Source: Arthrobacter sp. MYb214
GTDB taxonomy: Bacteria > Actinomycetota > Actinomycetes > Actinomycetales > Micrococcaceae
Assembly: GCF_002979865.1 (NCBI RefSeq)
Contig: NZ_PCPZ01000003.1
Span: forward strand, 1-64,000
Direction of reading: 5' to 3'
Length of the DNA: 64,000 nt
Positions 34,788-43,619 of this stretch are shown here, in pieces; position 1 is the first letter of the stretch, and every line of letters starts with the position of its first letter. A program made the position numbers and the translations under genes. Below the pieces are notes generated by a model. It did not search any database, was not told the DNA's origin, and saw nothing but the letters and a program-made list of their open reading frames with translations.

Positions 34788-34954
34788 CTGCTCCTCCATC
34801 ATCGAATTCTGCTTGGCTCCCGAATGTACCGGCCGCGACCTACAGTTTGGCCCGGCGGGCCGGCAGGCTCTTGCCTGCACCGGCATTGCTTGGCATAGTC
34901 GTTTGAGCCGGCGGGGTTCAACCAGCTGGCGGATTGAGGCCGAGGAGAACAGTG

Positions 34955-35440
34955 ATGATCAAGCGTTCCCACCCCGATACCAGCGATGGCGCACCACACC
35001 GGCAGTGGAACGAGCTGCTGCAGGAAATGCGGGTGATGCAAACTGGTGTGCAGATCCTGGCTGCTTTCCTGGTGGTTTTGCCCTTCCAGGCGAGGTTCGA
35101 GATGCTCAGCCGAACCGACGAGGTGGTCTACATCATCTTGCTGGTGGCGGCCACTGTGCTGATTCTGCTGCTGATCACCCCCGTGGCCGTGCACCGGTAT
35201 CTCTTCGGGCAGCGGCTCAAAGAGCAGACGGTCAGCTTGGGCCACGCCATCGTGAAGATCGTGGGCATCGGCGTGGGGCTGCTGGTCTCGGGTTGCGTCT
35301 GGTTTGTGCTGCAGGTGCTCTTCGGCTGGCAAATCGGGGCCTGGATCGGAGGGCCGCTGATCCTGGTGGCCTTGTTCCTGCTGGTGGCGCTGCCGCGGAT
35401 CCTGATCCGGGTTGGACCAGAGAACGGCTCGGGGCACTAG
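34955..35440 (+). CDS. DUF6328-type membrane protein
   Basis: A 161-residue protein with four hydrophobic segments after a hydrophilic 30-residue start. The segment WNELLQEMRVMQTGVQILAAF, then LPFQARFEMLSRTDEVVY, matches the conserved head of actinobacterial DUF6328 proteins. ATG 34955 has GAGGAGAACAGTG before it. Function unknown. Convergent with the MpaB-like gene. Confidence 0.7.
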   Translation: MIKRSHPDTSDGAPHRQWNELLQEMRVMQTGVQILAAFLVVLPFQARFEMLSRTDEVVYIILLVAATVLILLLITPVAVHRYLFGQRLKEQTVSLGHAIVKIVGIGVGLLVSGCVWFVLQVLFGWQIGAWIGGPLILVALFLLVALPRILIRVGPENGSGH

Positions 35441-35452
35441 GCTTCGGGCCGG

Positions 35453-36253
35453 CTAGGCCATCTTGTCGACGCGGCGCAATATCAGCCGCATCGGGGCATG
35501 CCTGAGGACTCGCGGCAGCAGCCGCGTGGCGGCCCTGGCGACGGCGATGACGCGGGCGTTGCGCCTCGCGGCTTTCCCGGTGAGGCGATAGCCGAAGCCC
35601 TCGCGCACCGGGGCCGGCAGCTGGGCGATGGTCACGTCGCGCATCAGCGGCATGCCGATCCGGACCCACCATGGGGCATTGCGTGCTTCGAAAAGTTCGC
35701 GGGCCAGCGCCCGGGTCCGGTCGGTGACTTCCAGCTCCGCTTGATTCTGTGCAAAGTACTGCTCAAAGCCGCCGAGGTCCTGCGGCCAGTAGTCGACCGG
35801 CATCTGCAAGGCCTCACCGAGCCGTGCGTACTGCAGGTAGAGCTCTTCCTGGTCTGCCTCGTTTTCATCCAGGATCTGGCCGGCAATTACGCGGGCCGAA
35901 TCATAGAGCGTGGCCGCCACCCACAACTGCAGCCTGGGATCCAGCGCAGAATACGCGGGCCTGCCCTCGTCACGTGTTGCGCGAATGGGCCGGTGCGCCG
36001 CGTCCACATGGGCGATGATCTTGCGCTGCTGTTCTGCTGTGCCATTGCTCAATGCATAGATATAGCCGAGGGTATGAATCAGCCGGCTGAGCGGGTTGGC
36101 GGCGAAATCAGAGTGCTCGGCAATGGCCCGGCCAATCTGCGGGTGGGCCAGCTGAAGCAAGATGGCTCGGCCCGCTCCGAGCAGCAGCCCGGCTTCCGGC
36201 GCGATGCGGGAGAAGGGCTCGCCGTTCTCTGCGGCCAGGTTCCTTTGCGTCAT
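35453..36253 (-). CDS. MpaB-like (DUF2236) oxygenase family protein
   Basis: A 266-residue helical protein of the DUF2236/MpaB group, heme-related oxygenases that include latex-clearing-protein relatives. It has the conserved FSRIAPEAGLLLGAGRAILLQLAHPQIGRAIAEHSDF head (about 14-49; His candidates for heme) and the RLIHTLGYIYAL segment. Many Micrococcaceae and mycobacteria carry several copies of unknown substrate. It could act on lipids or terpenoids; no neighbour suggests which. Confidence 0.78.
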   Translation of the reverse strand: MTQRNLAAENGEPFSRIAPEAGLLLGAGRAILLQLAHPQIGRAIAEHSDFAANPLSRLIHTLGYIYALSNGTAEQQRKIIAHVDAAHRPIRATRDEGRPAYSALDPRLQLWVAATLYDSARVIAGQILDENEADQEELYLQYARLGEALQMPVDYWPQDLGGFEQYFAQNQAELEVTDRTRALARELFEARNAPWWVRIGMPLMRDVTIAQLPAPVREGFGYRLTGKAARRNARVIAVARAATRLLPRVLRHAPMRLILRRVDKMA

Positions 36254-36316
36254 GACCCCAATTCTAGGCAGTCGGCTAGCCCAAGGTCATTGGCGCCGAT
36301 GGCTGCAGGAAGTCGC

Positions 36317-36508
36317 TCAGGATTCTTGCGTCGCACCCTTCTTCAGCAGGACAACGACGGAAGCTGCGGCCATGAACACGGTTCCCGCGATCACCGCAAT
36401 GCTCTGGGGCGTCTGGCCCGGGTCGCTGGACAACGCCGGCACGGTGAGAATCAGGACGGCCGCCCCCAGCACCATGAGGGCAAAAGCTGCATAGAACATC
36501 TTCTTCAC
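36317..36508 (-). CDS. Small two-segment membrane protein
   Basis: A 63-residue protein starting with GTG at 36508, with GAGGAGA at a good distance. Two hydrophobic segments (FYAAFALMVLGAAVLILTV and SIAVIAGTVFMAAASVVVLL) are joined by a short polar loop, and the tail is KKGATQES. No known family recognised. It is 53 bases after rbsD on the same strand and might be transcribed with the ribose operon, but a ribose role is not implied. Confidence 0.6.
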   Translation of the reverse strand: MKKMFYAAFALMVLGAAVLILTVPALSSDPGQTPQSIAVIAGTVFMAAASVVVLLKKGATQES

Positions 36509-36561
36509 TGCGTCTCTCCTCGGGTAGCGCGCTGCCGCGAAACAGCTGCGGCATCCGGTGC

Positions 36562-36945
36562 CTAGAATGCTACCCCACAGTGCAGGATCGCGTTGGCGTA
36601 GGGGGTAGCTTCCCCCGTGCGCACAATGACCTTGGCCTGGGGCAGTTGGGCTTTCAGCTCTTCGTGGGTGAGGAAGTCCGGGTCCAGGCCCTTGGCCAGG
36701 CACAGTTCCTGGACCGGGCCGTTCTCGGCTTCGGCCGCCAGGGTGCTGTTCTCGATCACCATGTTCCGGGCCAGGACCTCGAGCACCTGATCGAAGCTGG
36801 GCAGCCCCTGCACCAAGGCCAGATCGATGACCAGTGGGCCTTCGGGCAGCGGCAGGCCGCAGTCCGCTATCACCACGGTGTCGGTATGCCCGCACTTGGC
36901 CAGGGCGGCCAGCAGCGGGGCATTGAGAATTTCGGATTTCAGCAC
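36562..36945 (-). CDS. rbsD: D-ribose pyranase
   Basis: Interconverts beta-pyranose and furanose forms of ribose so that ribokinase can act. The 127-residue length is close to the family norm, and KCGHTDTVVIADCGLPLP with the catalytic His near residue 19 is present. The C-terminal IVRTGEATPYANAILHCGVAF is also typical. It is the last ribose gene of the operon, 34 bases after rbsK. Confidence 0.93.
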   Translation of the reverse strand: MLKSEILNAPLLAALAKCGHTDTVVIADCGLPLPEGPLVIDLALVQGLPSFDQVLEVLARNMVIENSTLAAEAENGPVQELCLAKGLDPDFLTHEELKAQLPQAKVIVRTGEATPYANAILHCGVAF

Positions 36946-36979
36946 AGCGGCTTCCTTAGGTCTTGCTCGAAAAGGGGTC

Positions 36980-37903
36980 TCAGAGGTTCTGCAGGGAACG
37001 CGGGTAGGAAGCTTGGGCTCCGTGCGCCTGCACCGTCAGCGCGGCGAACTTGCCGGCGAATTCTGCGGCCTGCGCCAGGTCATCGCCCTTGGCCAGGCGG
37101 GCAGCCACCGCACCGGTGAATGCGTCGCCGGCACCGGTGGTGTCCACGGCCTTGACCTTCACGGCGGGCAGCGCGCGAACCTGGACCCCGCCGTTCTCCC
37201 CTGGGAACCGGTCGGCAACCAGGCAGCCATTGGCGCCGAGGGTGATGACCACGCTGGCGATGCCCTCGTCGACCAGCATCCCGGCCAGGCGCTCGTACTT
37301 GCCGTCGAACCGGCGAGCCGGGTGCGGGTTCAGCTGCTGGAGCACGGCTTCGGCCTCATGCTCGTTGACCACCAGCGGGTTGGCCTTGAGCAGGTACTCG
37401 CGGTCCAGTTCGATCACCGGCGCCAGGTTGAGCACGATGCGCTGTGTGGCAGCATCCATGGCGGCCTTGATGCCCGAGGCAGGAATCTCGCCCTGCAGCA
37501 CCAGGATGCCCTCGATGCCCCCGGCGCCCTGCACAGCCTCGCCGGAGACGGTCGAGTTGGCCCCGGAGACCACGGCAATGGAGTTCTCCGCGCCACGGTC
37601 CACCTGGATGATGGCTACGCCGGTCGGCTCGCTGGTGCGGGCCACGCGATCGAGCTTCACGCCGGCTTCCTCGAGCTGGCCCAGCGCGATTTCGGCGTGC
37701 GAGTCGTTGCCGACGGCGCCGATGAATTCAGTGGCGGCACCGGCCAGCGCGGCGGCCAGCGCCTGGTTGGCGCCCTTGCCGCCGGGCGAGAGCTGGTAGG
37801 AGTCTGCCAGCACGGTTTCACCCGGGCCGGGAAGGCGGGCCATCAGCGCGGTGATGTCCACGTTGCTAGAGCCCACAATGGTGACCTGGATGTCCTGCTG
37901 CAT
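36980..37903 (-). CDS. rbsK: Ribokinase
   Basis: ATP-dependent kinase making ribose 5-phosphate, 307 residues of the PfkB family. It has both signatures: SPGGKGANQALAAALAG (about 39-55) and VDTTGAGDAFTGAVAARL (about 244-261) with the catalytic Asp. The Asn/Asp-rich head VTIVGSSNVDITALM is typical of ribokinases. Start at 37903 after AGAGGAAATAGC. It lies between rbsB and rbsD. Confidence 0.93.
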   Translation of the reverse strand: MQQDIQVTIVGSSNVDITALMARLPGPGETVLADSYQLSPGGKGANQALAAALAGAATEFIGAVGNDSHAEIALGQLEEAGVKLDRVARTSEPTGVAIIQVDRGAENSIAVVSGANSTVSGEAVQGAGGIEGILVLQGEIPASGIKAAMDAATQRIVLNLAPVIELDREYLLKANPLVVNEHEAEAVLQQLNPHPARRFDGKYERLAGMLVDEGIASVVITLGANGCLVADRFPGENGGVQVRALPAVKVKAVDTTGAGDAFTGAVAARLAKGDDLAQAAEFAGKFAALTVQAHGAQASYPRSLQNL

Positions 37904-37977
37904 GCTATTTCCTCTGGTTCTCTCCACCCGGCGGCCGATGGGCGCCGGTGCACTGCTTGATTGCCGCTAAGGGCAGA

Positions 37978-38913
37978 TTACTCGCCTGCGTAGTCGGCGA
38001 CGTTCTTCTCGTCTACCGTGTCAACGGCGACCTGCACGTTGGCTTCGACTTCTTCGCCCTTGATGGCCTTGGCCAGGATCTGCACCGACTGCTTGCCCAG
38101 CTCGGCTGGGTTCTGGGCGATGGTGGCAACCAGGGTGCCATCCTGGACTGCCTTGAAGCCGTCGTCGGTGCCGTCGAAGCCGACTACCAACACGTCCTTG
38201 CCGGCCTTGTCGCCCAGTGCCTGGATGGCGCCCAGGGCCATTTCGTCGTTCATCGCCAGCACGCCAGCGGCATCCGGGTTGGCCTGCATCAGGTTGGTGA
38301 CCACGTCCAGTGCTTCGGCTCGGTCGAAGTTGGCGGTCTGCGAGGAGACGACCTCGATGTCCTTGAACTCGGCCAGGCCCTTGTCGAAGCCTTCGCCGCG
38401 CTCGTTGGTTGCCGAGGCGCCTGGAACACCTTCCAGCACGATGATCTTGCCCTTGCCGCCCAGCGCCTCGCCCAGCGCCTTGGCAGCCTGCTCGCCGCCG
38501 GCAACGTTATCCGAAGCCACGAAGGAAGCGATCTTGGTCTCGCCCACCGCGCGGTCAACCGCAACGATCGGCAGGCCGGCCTCGGCCACCGGTTTCAGGC
38601 CGGCTTCAGCGGTTTCGGTATCCACGGCGTTGATGATCAGGCCGGCCGAGCCGTTGGTTGCCGCGGTTGCCAGCTGGTTGGCCTGGGTTGCGGAGTCGTT
38701 CTGCGCGTCGACGACGGACAGGTCGATGCCCTGCGCTTCGGCCTCGGCCTGGGCGCCGTCACGCAGGTCGACGAAGAACGGGTTGTTCAGGGTGGACACT
38801 GCCAAGGTGGCCGAGCCGGCCTCTGCTTCGGTGCCGCGGTTGCAGGCGGCCAGGCCGGCCACCAGGGCCAGTCCGACGCTGACGGCTGCGGTCTTGCGGA
38901 TGATGTTCTTCAT
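37978..38913 (-). CDS. rbsB: Ribose-binding lipoprotein
   Basis: Extracytoplasmic periplasmic-binding-protein (type 1) of the ribose importer, 311 residues. Signal peptide with lipobox LAAC near residue 24. The mature part begins with ATLAVSTLNNPFFVDLRDG, and the ligand-side segments IINAVDTE, VDRAVGE, AMNDEMALG and VVGFDGTDDG are typical of RbsB. ATG 38913 has AAAGGAGAACCCC. Positioned after rbsC in the operon. Confidence 0.92.
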   Translation of the reverse strand: MKNIIRKTAAVSVGLALVAGLAACNRGTEAEAGSATLAVSTLNNPFFVDLRDGAQAEAEAQGIDLSVVDAQNDSATQANQLATAATNGSAGLIINAVDTETAEAGLKPVAEAGLPIVAVDRAVGETKIASFVASDNVAGGEQAAKALGEALGGKGKIIVLEGVPGASATNERGEGFDKGLAEFKDIEVVSSQTANFDRAEALDVVTNLMQANPDAAGVLAMNDEMALGAIQALGDKAGKDVLVVGFDGTDDGFKAVQDGTLVATIAQNPAELGKQSVQILAKAIKGEEVEANVQVAVDTVDEKNVADYAGE

Positions 38914-38962
38914 GGGGTTCTCCTTTGAACTTTTCTTGAATTGCTGGGTACGGAGGGAAAAT

Positions 38963-39931
38963 CTAGTGCTTGACGTTCTTGCGGCGCAGCACGTCGAAGC
39001 CCACGGCGATCGCAATCACGGCGCCGATGACTACCTGCTGCCAGAAGGCGGAAACCGAAAGCAGGTTCAGCCCGTTGCGGATCACGGCCAGCACCAGGGC
39101 GCCGATCAGGGTGCCGGAGATGCGTCCCACGCCGCCGGAGAGCGATGCGCCGCCGATGACCACGGCCGCGATGGCATCCAGCTCGTAGCCCGAAGCCAGG
39201 GTCGGCTGGGCAGAATCCAGGCGCCCGGCCAGGATCATGCCGGACAAGGCCGCGAAGACGCCGGAGATGACGAAGACGGTGACCAGCACGCGCTTGACCG
39301 GGATGCCCGACAGGCGCGCGGCTTCGGTGTTGCCGCCCACGGCGAAGGCGTTCTTGCCGATGACGGTGCGGTTGAGCACGAAGGCGGCAAGCAGGCCGGA
39401 GACGACCAGGATCAGAATCGGCACCGGGATCGGGCCCAGGTCATCGCCCAGCCAGGACACCGAGGAGCTGGTGGAGATCGGCCGGCCATCGGAGATCACC
39501 AGGGTCAGCCCGCGCACCACGGTGAGCATCGCCAGCGAGGCGATGAAGGTGGGCAGCTTGCCGTAGGCGCTCATCGCACCAGTCACCCAGCCGCACAGTG
39601 CACCGACGGCCAGGCCGATCGGGATGGACAGGCCATCGGGCAGGCCGGCGGTGGTGATGGCATAGGAGGAGCCCATGGCCGAGAGCGCCGCGACCGAGCC
39701 GACCGAGAGGTCGATGCCGGCGGCGACGATCACGAAGGTCATGCCGAAGGCCATCACCGCGATGGTGGAGACCTGGATGCCGATGTTCATCAGGTTCGGT
39801 CCGGTCAGGAAGCGCGGGGTGGCGATGAACAGGGCCAGGCAAAGAATGACCAGGCCAACCAGGGCTCCGTTGTTGGCAAGGAATGCCTTGAAATCAAAGC
39901 CCTTCTTCGGGGCAGTAGCTACGCTGCTCAT
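38963..39931 (-). CDS. rbsC: Ribose ABC transporter permease
   Basis: A 322-residue membrane protein with about ten segments; the BPD_transp_2 family motif GIDLSVGSVAALSAMGSSYA (about 70-89) is clear, as is ASLSGGVGRISGTLIGAL. Its start overlaps the rbsA stop by one base (TAATG), so translation is coupled. Partner of RbsA and RbsB. Confidence 0.93.
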   Translation of the reverse strand: MSSVATAPKKGFDFKAFLANNGALVGLVILCLALFIATPRFLTGPNLMNIGIQVSTIAVMAFGMTFVIVAAGIDLSVGSVAALSAMGSSYAITTAGLPDGLSIPIGLAVGALCGWVTGAMSAYGKLPTFIASLAMLTVVRGLTLVISDGRPISTSSSVSWLGDDLGPIPVPILILVVSGLLAAFVLNRTVIGKNAFAVGGNTEAARLSGIPVKRVLVTVFVISGVFAALSGMILAGRLDSAQPTLASGYELDAIAAVVIGGASLSGGVGRISGTLIGALVLAVIRNGLNLLSVSAFWQQVVIGAVIAIAVGFDVLRRKNVKH

Positions 39932-41445
39932 TACTTGGTTCCCATTTCTTCTTCGCGGTGCACATTGCTGACGGCCAGGGACATGATGGCGTCCTGGGTG
40001 GCTTCTTCGGTGGCCAGTTCCCCGGCGATGCGTCCCTGGCTCATGACCAGGACGCGGTCGGACATGCCCAGCACTTCGGGCAGTTCGCTGGAGGCCATCA
40101 ACACGCAGCCTCCGGAGGCGGTGATCTCATTGATCAGTTCGTAGATTTCGACCTTCGCTCCCACGTCCACGCCGCGGGTCGGCTCGTCGAGCAGCAGCAC
40201 CTTGGCCCCGGCGGTGAACCAGCGGCCGAACACGGCCTTCTGCTGGTTTCCGCCCGAGAGCGAGCGGATGGGCGCATCGATGCTGCCCATGCGGATGCGC
40301 AGGCGTTCGGCGACCTGCTGCGCGCGGGCCTTCTGGCCCTTGCGGTCCACCAGTCCGTTCTTGGCGGTGGCGGCCATGGTGGCGTAGCCGATGTTCTCGG
40401 CCACCGAGGCATCCAGCACCAGGCCCTGGGTCTTGCGGTCCTCGGGAACGTGCCCGATCCCAGCGCGGGTAGCTGCAGCGACGTCGAAGCTGGCCAGCTT
40501 CTTGCCGTTGACCGCCACGACGCCGCTGGCGTACTTGTCGGCTCCGGCGATGGCGCGGATCAGCTCGGTGCGCCCGGCACCCATCAGGCCGGCCAGGGCA
40601 ACCACTTCGCCGGGGCGGACTTCCAGCGAGATGTCCTTGAGCATGCCCTCGCACAGGTTCTGCACGCTCAGCAGCGGCTTCTGGCCTGGCTCGGTGGCTA
40701 CGCGCGGGAACTGGGCGTCGATGTCGCGGCCGACCATGAGCCGGACCAGCTCGTTCTCCTCGGTGTCCGCCGGCACGGTGGCAATGAATTTGCCATCGCG
40801 CAGCACGTTCACGAAGTCGCCGATTTCGGCAATCTCATCGAGGTGGTGGCTGATGAACACCATGCCCACCCCTTGTTGCTTCAAGGTGGCGACCACCGAG
40901 AACAGGTGCGCGATTTCGGCCTTGGTCAATGCCGCGGTGGGCTCATCGAGGATCAGCACGCGGGCGTCCAGGCTCAGCGCCTTGGCGATCTCCACGAGTT
41001 GCTGCTGGGCCAGGCCCAGCTGGCCCACCGGCGTATCGACATCCAGCGCCAGTCCGAGCTTGTCCATCGCTTCGCGGGCGATCTGGCGCATGGCGCGGCG
41101 GTTGATGATGCCGAATTTGCGCGGCACGCGGCCCAGGGTGATGTTCTCGGCGATGGTCATCGACGGGACCAGGTTCAGTTCCTGGTGGATGGTGGCGATG
41201 CCCAATGCCTCGGAGGCCTTGGTGTTGGGAATCTTCACGGCCTTGCCGTCCACCAGGATCCGGCCGGCGTCCGGCTCGTGCACGCCGGCGATCATCTTGA
41301 TCAGCGTCGACTTGCCTGCGCCGTTCTCGCCGAGCAGCACCGAGACCTTGCCGGCATGCACCTCGACGGTGACCTCGTCGATCACCTGTACCGGGCCGAA
41401 GGACTTGCAGACCTTGTCCAGGACCAGCAGAGCGTCATTACTCAT
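39931..41445 (-). CDS. rbsA: Ribose ABC transporter ATP-binding protein (double ATPase)
   Basis: A 504-residue protein with two ABC domains: Walker A GENGAGKSTLIKM near residue 37, signature QLGLAQQQLVEIAKAL and Walker B VLILDEPTAAL in the first; GLMGAGRTELIRAI (degenerate Walker A) and LSGGNQQKAVFGRWF in the second. This pattern of one intact and one degenerate site is usual for RbsA/XylG. Start at 41445 with GGAAGGAACG. First transporter gene after rbsR. Confidence 0.93.
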   Translation of the reverse strand: MSNDALLVLDKVCKSFGPVQVIDEVTVEVHAGKVSVLLGENGAGKSTLIKMIAGVHEPDAGRILVDGKAVKIPNTKASEALGIATIHQELNLVPSMTIAENITLGRVPRKFGIINRRAMRQIAREAMDKLGLALDVDTPVGQLGLAQQQLVEIAKALSLDARVLILDEPTAALTKAEIAHLFSVVATLKQQGVGMVFISHHLDEIAEIGDFVNVLRDGKFIATVPADTEENELVRLMVGRDIDAQFPRVATEPGQKPLLSVQNLCEGMLKDISLEVRPGEVVALAGLMGAGRTELIRAIAGADKYASGVVAVNGKKLASFDVAAATRAGIGHVPEDRKTQGLVLDASVAENIGYATMAATAKNGLVDRKGQKARAQQVAERLRIRMGSIDAPIRSLSGGNQQKAVFGRWFTAGAKVLLLDEPTRGVDVGAKVEIYELINEITASGGCVLMASSELPEVLGMSDRVLVMSQGRIAGELATEEATQDAIMSLAVSNVHREEEMGTK

Positions 41446-41466
41446 TTTCGTTCCTTCCATCCTCGC

Positions 41467-42501
41467 CTATGCGCCGGTGGCGGGTTGCGTTGGGGCCAGC
41501 GACTCACGCGCGGTGAATCGGCTGATGAATTCTTGGGGCTCGGGGCTCTTGCCCGCCATGACGTCCTGGAGCGCGGTGACCGCGGCGCGGCCCATGCTGG
41601 TCAGGTCGTGGCTGATCGTGGCGATCGGCGGATCGTGCATGAGCATTGCATCCACCTCGTCGAAGGTGATCACCGAGAGCTGCTTCCCGATCCGGATGCC
41701 GGCTTCGCGCCACACGGTCAGTGCGCCGATGGCCATCGGCGCATCGGCGATGACCACCGCGGTCGGCTGCAGTTCATGGCCCAGCAGCCAGCGGGCGCCT
41801 TCGGCACCCGAGGCGGCGCGGAAGTCGCCGGCAAAGTGCAGGGCAGGATCGGTATCCAGGCCGTTGGCGGCCATCGCCGAGTCGAAGGCGCTGTGGCGTT
41901 CGCGGGCGGTGGATGCGTGGTCCGGGCCGCCCAAGAAAGCGATTTTGGCGTGGCCCAGGGCCTTCAGCCGCGCGATGGCTTCTTCCAGGGCGCCGGTGCT
42001 GGAGGCGGTGATGGATGGGATGCGAAGCTCGGGCAGGGTGCGGTCGACGAAAACCAGCGGAGTGCCCGAGGCAATGATGCGCTGCATCATCTGGCTTGGC
42101 CGGTCGGCGTCTTCATCAAGGCCCTGGGGAACGAGAATCAATCCGTCAACGCGGCGCGAAAGCATCGCGGCGAGGAACTGGTCCTGCTGTTCGGTGTCCT
42201 CGTTGGCATTGCCGATGAAGGTCATCATTCCCGCGGCGTGGGCCTGCTGCTCGACGGCATGCGCGAGATCGGAGAAGTAGGGGTTGCGCACATCGGATAT
42301 CAGCAGCGCGATGGTGTCGGTTTTGGTGGAGCGCAGGGAGCGGGCCTGGGCATTGGGCACGAAACCCAAATCCTTGGCGACAGCTTCCACTTTTTCGCGG
42401 GAAGCGGCCGAAGTGGCGGGGTGGCCGGATAGAACGCGCGAGGCAGTCGCGGAAGATACTCCGGCTGCAAGTGCCACATCCTTGATGGTGACAGCGTTCA
42501 T
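41467..42501 (-). CDS. rbsR: LacI-family repressor of the ribose operon
   Basis: A 344-residue regulator: a LacI helix-turn-helix (TIKDVALAAGVSSATASRVLSG, residues 5-26), hinge helix to about 60, then the sugar-binding domain resembling RbsB. As in Bacillus, it is the first gene of the operon it is expected to control. The 30-bp perfect palindrome at 42524-42553 lies 22 bases upstream of the start and is the likely autoregulatory site. Ribose or ribose 5-phosphate would be the usual inducer. Confidence 0.9.
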   Translation of the reverse strand: MNAVTIKDVALAAGVSSATASRVLSGHPATSAASREKVEAVAKDLGFVPNAQARSLRSTKTDTIALLISDVRNPYFSDLAHAVEQQAHAAGMMTFIGNANEDTEQQDQFLAAMLSRRVDGLILVPQGLDEDADRPSQMMQRIIASGTPLVFVDRTLPELRIPSITASSTGALEEAIARLKALGHAKIAFLGGPDHASTARERHSAFDSAMAANGLDTDPALHFAGDFRAASGAEGARWLLGHELQPTAVVIADAPMAIGALTVWREAGIRIGKQLSVITFDEVDAMLMHDPPIATISHDLTSMGRAAVTALQDVMAGKSPEPQEFISRFTARESLAPTQPATGA

Positions 42502-42523
42502 GTCGATAAGCCCCTTTGCTTAC

Positions 42524-42553
42524 GTGTAATCGATTCCATGGAATCGATTACAC
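42524..42553. promoter_or_regulatory. 30-bp perfect palindrome, ribose operon operator
   Basis: Both arms (GTGTAATCGATTCCA and its complement) match perfectly around the centre between 42538 and 42539. Within it, two 8-bp palindromes AATCGATT (42529-42536 and 42542-42549) are 13 bases apart, each with the central CG step common in LacI-family sites. A minus-strand -35-like TTGACT is at 42577-42582, so the palindrome lies where polymerase would bind or start. Confidence 0.8.
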
Positions 42554-42731
42554 AGTTTTCCGCACAAAGAAATTTAAGTCAATACGCTGCCCCTGGGCCT
42601 CGGATAATCCTTATCCGTGGAGCAGAATTTTTAGGCTCGTGACTAGCCGCTTTCAGTTGTCAGAGGTCTCCAGCCCGAATTGCCCAATAATCAAAGTCAC
42701 CTCGCGACCAGCTGGCCCGATGGTCGCTAAG

Positions 42732-43418
42732 ATGGTGCTTGTGTCGGTCAACCAGCTTTCAGATAGCGCCCAGAACTATCTCAAGATCATCTTCGGTCTC
42801 AACGAGTGGTCGAGCGATCCGGTAACCGCCAGCATCATCGCCAGCAAATCAGGCATGAAGCTCTCCACGGTTTCCGGCGCCCTGGGCAAATTGCGCCAGC
42901 AGGGCCTGCTCGACCATGCGCCCTATGGCGCCGTAACGCTGACCGAACTGGGACGCGAGTATGCGGTGACCATGGTGCGCCGCCATCGCCTGATCGAAAC
43001 TTTCCTGGTGCAGATGCTGGGCTACCGCTGGGACCAGGTGCATGACGAGGCCGAGAGCCTGGAGCATGCGGTATCCGATTTCATGATCGAGCGCATCGAC
43101 AGCTTGCTGGAGCACCCCACCCGCGACCCGCACGGCGACCCCATCCCGACGGCCGAAGGCCGCATTTCCATCCCGCAGGCGTTCAACCTGAGCGAAGCCA
43201 GCGATGACGCCCAGGTGGTTGTCGAACGCATCGCCGATGACGATTCGCAGCTGCTGCAGTATTTCTCCGATCATCGGATCGTTGTCGGCGCGCAACTGCG
43301 CATTACCGCTGGCGAGCAATTCTCCGAGACAGTGAATGTCCAGGTCTGCTCAACTGGCGAAACCCTGCGCTTGGGTTCGCGTGCAGCCGCGGCCGCATGG
43401 GTCTCCCTTCTCCCCTGA
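42732..43418 (+). CDS. mntR: DtxR-family metal-dependent repressor, manganese type (MntR-like)
   Basis: A 228-residue regulator: winged helix (GMKLSTVSGALGKLRQQGLL, 41-60), metal-binding/dimer domain, and a C-terminal SH3-like (FeoA) domain. Metal ligands align with DtxR: His85, Glu89, His104, Glu111, His112 equal DtxR His79, Glu83, His98, Glu105, His106. The position of DtxR Cys102 is Glu108, as in manganese-sensing MntR, which argues for manganese over iron. Asn15 stands at DtxR Met10. The nearby manganese-type importer supports this. The start is uncertain (ATG 42720, ATG 42732 or GTG 42741; no clear ribosome site). Confidence 0.8.
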   Translation: MVLVSVNQLSDSAQNYLKIIFGLNEWSSDPVTASIIASKSGMKLSTVSGALGKLRQQGLLDHAPYGAVTLTELGREYAVTMVRRHRLIETFLVQMLGYRWDQVHDEAESLEHAVSDFMIERIDSLLEHPTRDPHGDPIPTAEGRISIPQAFNLSEASDDAQVVVERIADDDSQLLQYFSDHRIVVGAQLRITAGEQFSETVNVQVCSTGETLRLGSRAAAAAWVSLLP

Positions 43419-43535
43419 ATAGCCTTTCCAGGTCCTGGTCAACGGCAAGCGGAAGGCCCGTGGCATCGCCGCGTCCCTGCACCCAGGGTGCTGATTGTCC
43501 GGCCAATAGTCTAAAGTGATGATCAACCAGGGATA

Positions 43536-43572
43536 CTGCAATGTACAAGTTTTACATGGGGGTACATTGCAG
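43536..43572. promoter_or_regulatory. 11-bp inverted repeat upstream of the secreted nuclease
   Basis: CTGCAATGTAC (43536-43546) and GTACATTGCAG (43562-43572) are perfect inverted copies separated by 15 bases. Either a bipartite protein-binding site or an RNA hairpin at the 5' end of the nuclease message. The binder is unknown. Confidence 0.5.
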
Positions 43573-43619
43573 CATTCTTGGCGAACTCCTGCGCTCACAC
43601 TCTCTTGAAAGACATCACC

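Noticed and set aside
38018-42432. Very long plus-strand frames (708 and 824 codons) over the ribose operon
   Set aside because: Composition and lack of start sites mark them as shadows of rbsB-rbsC-rbsA-rbsR.
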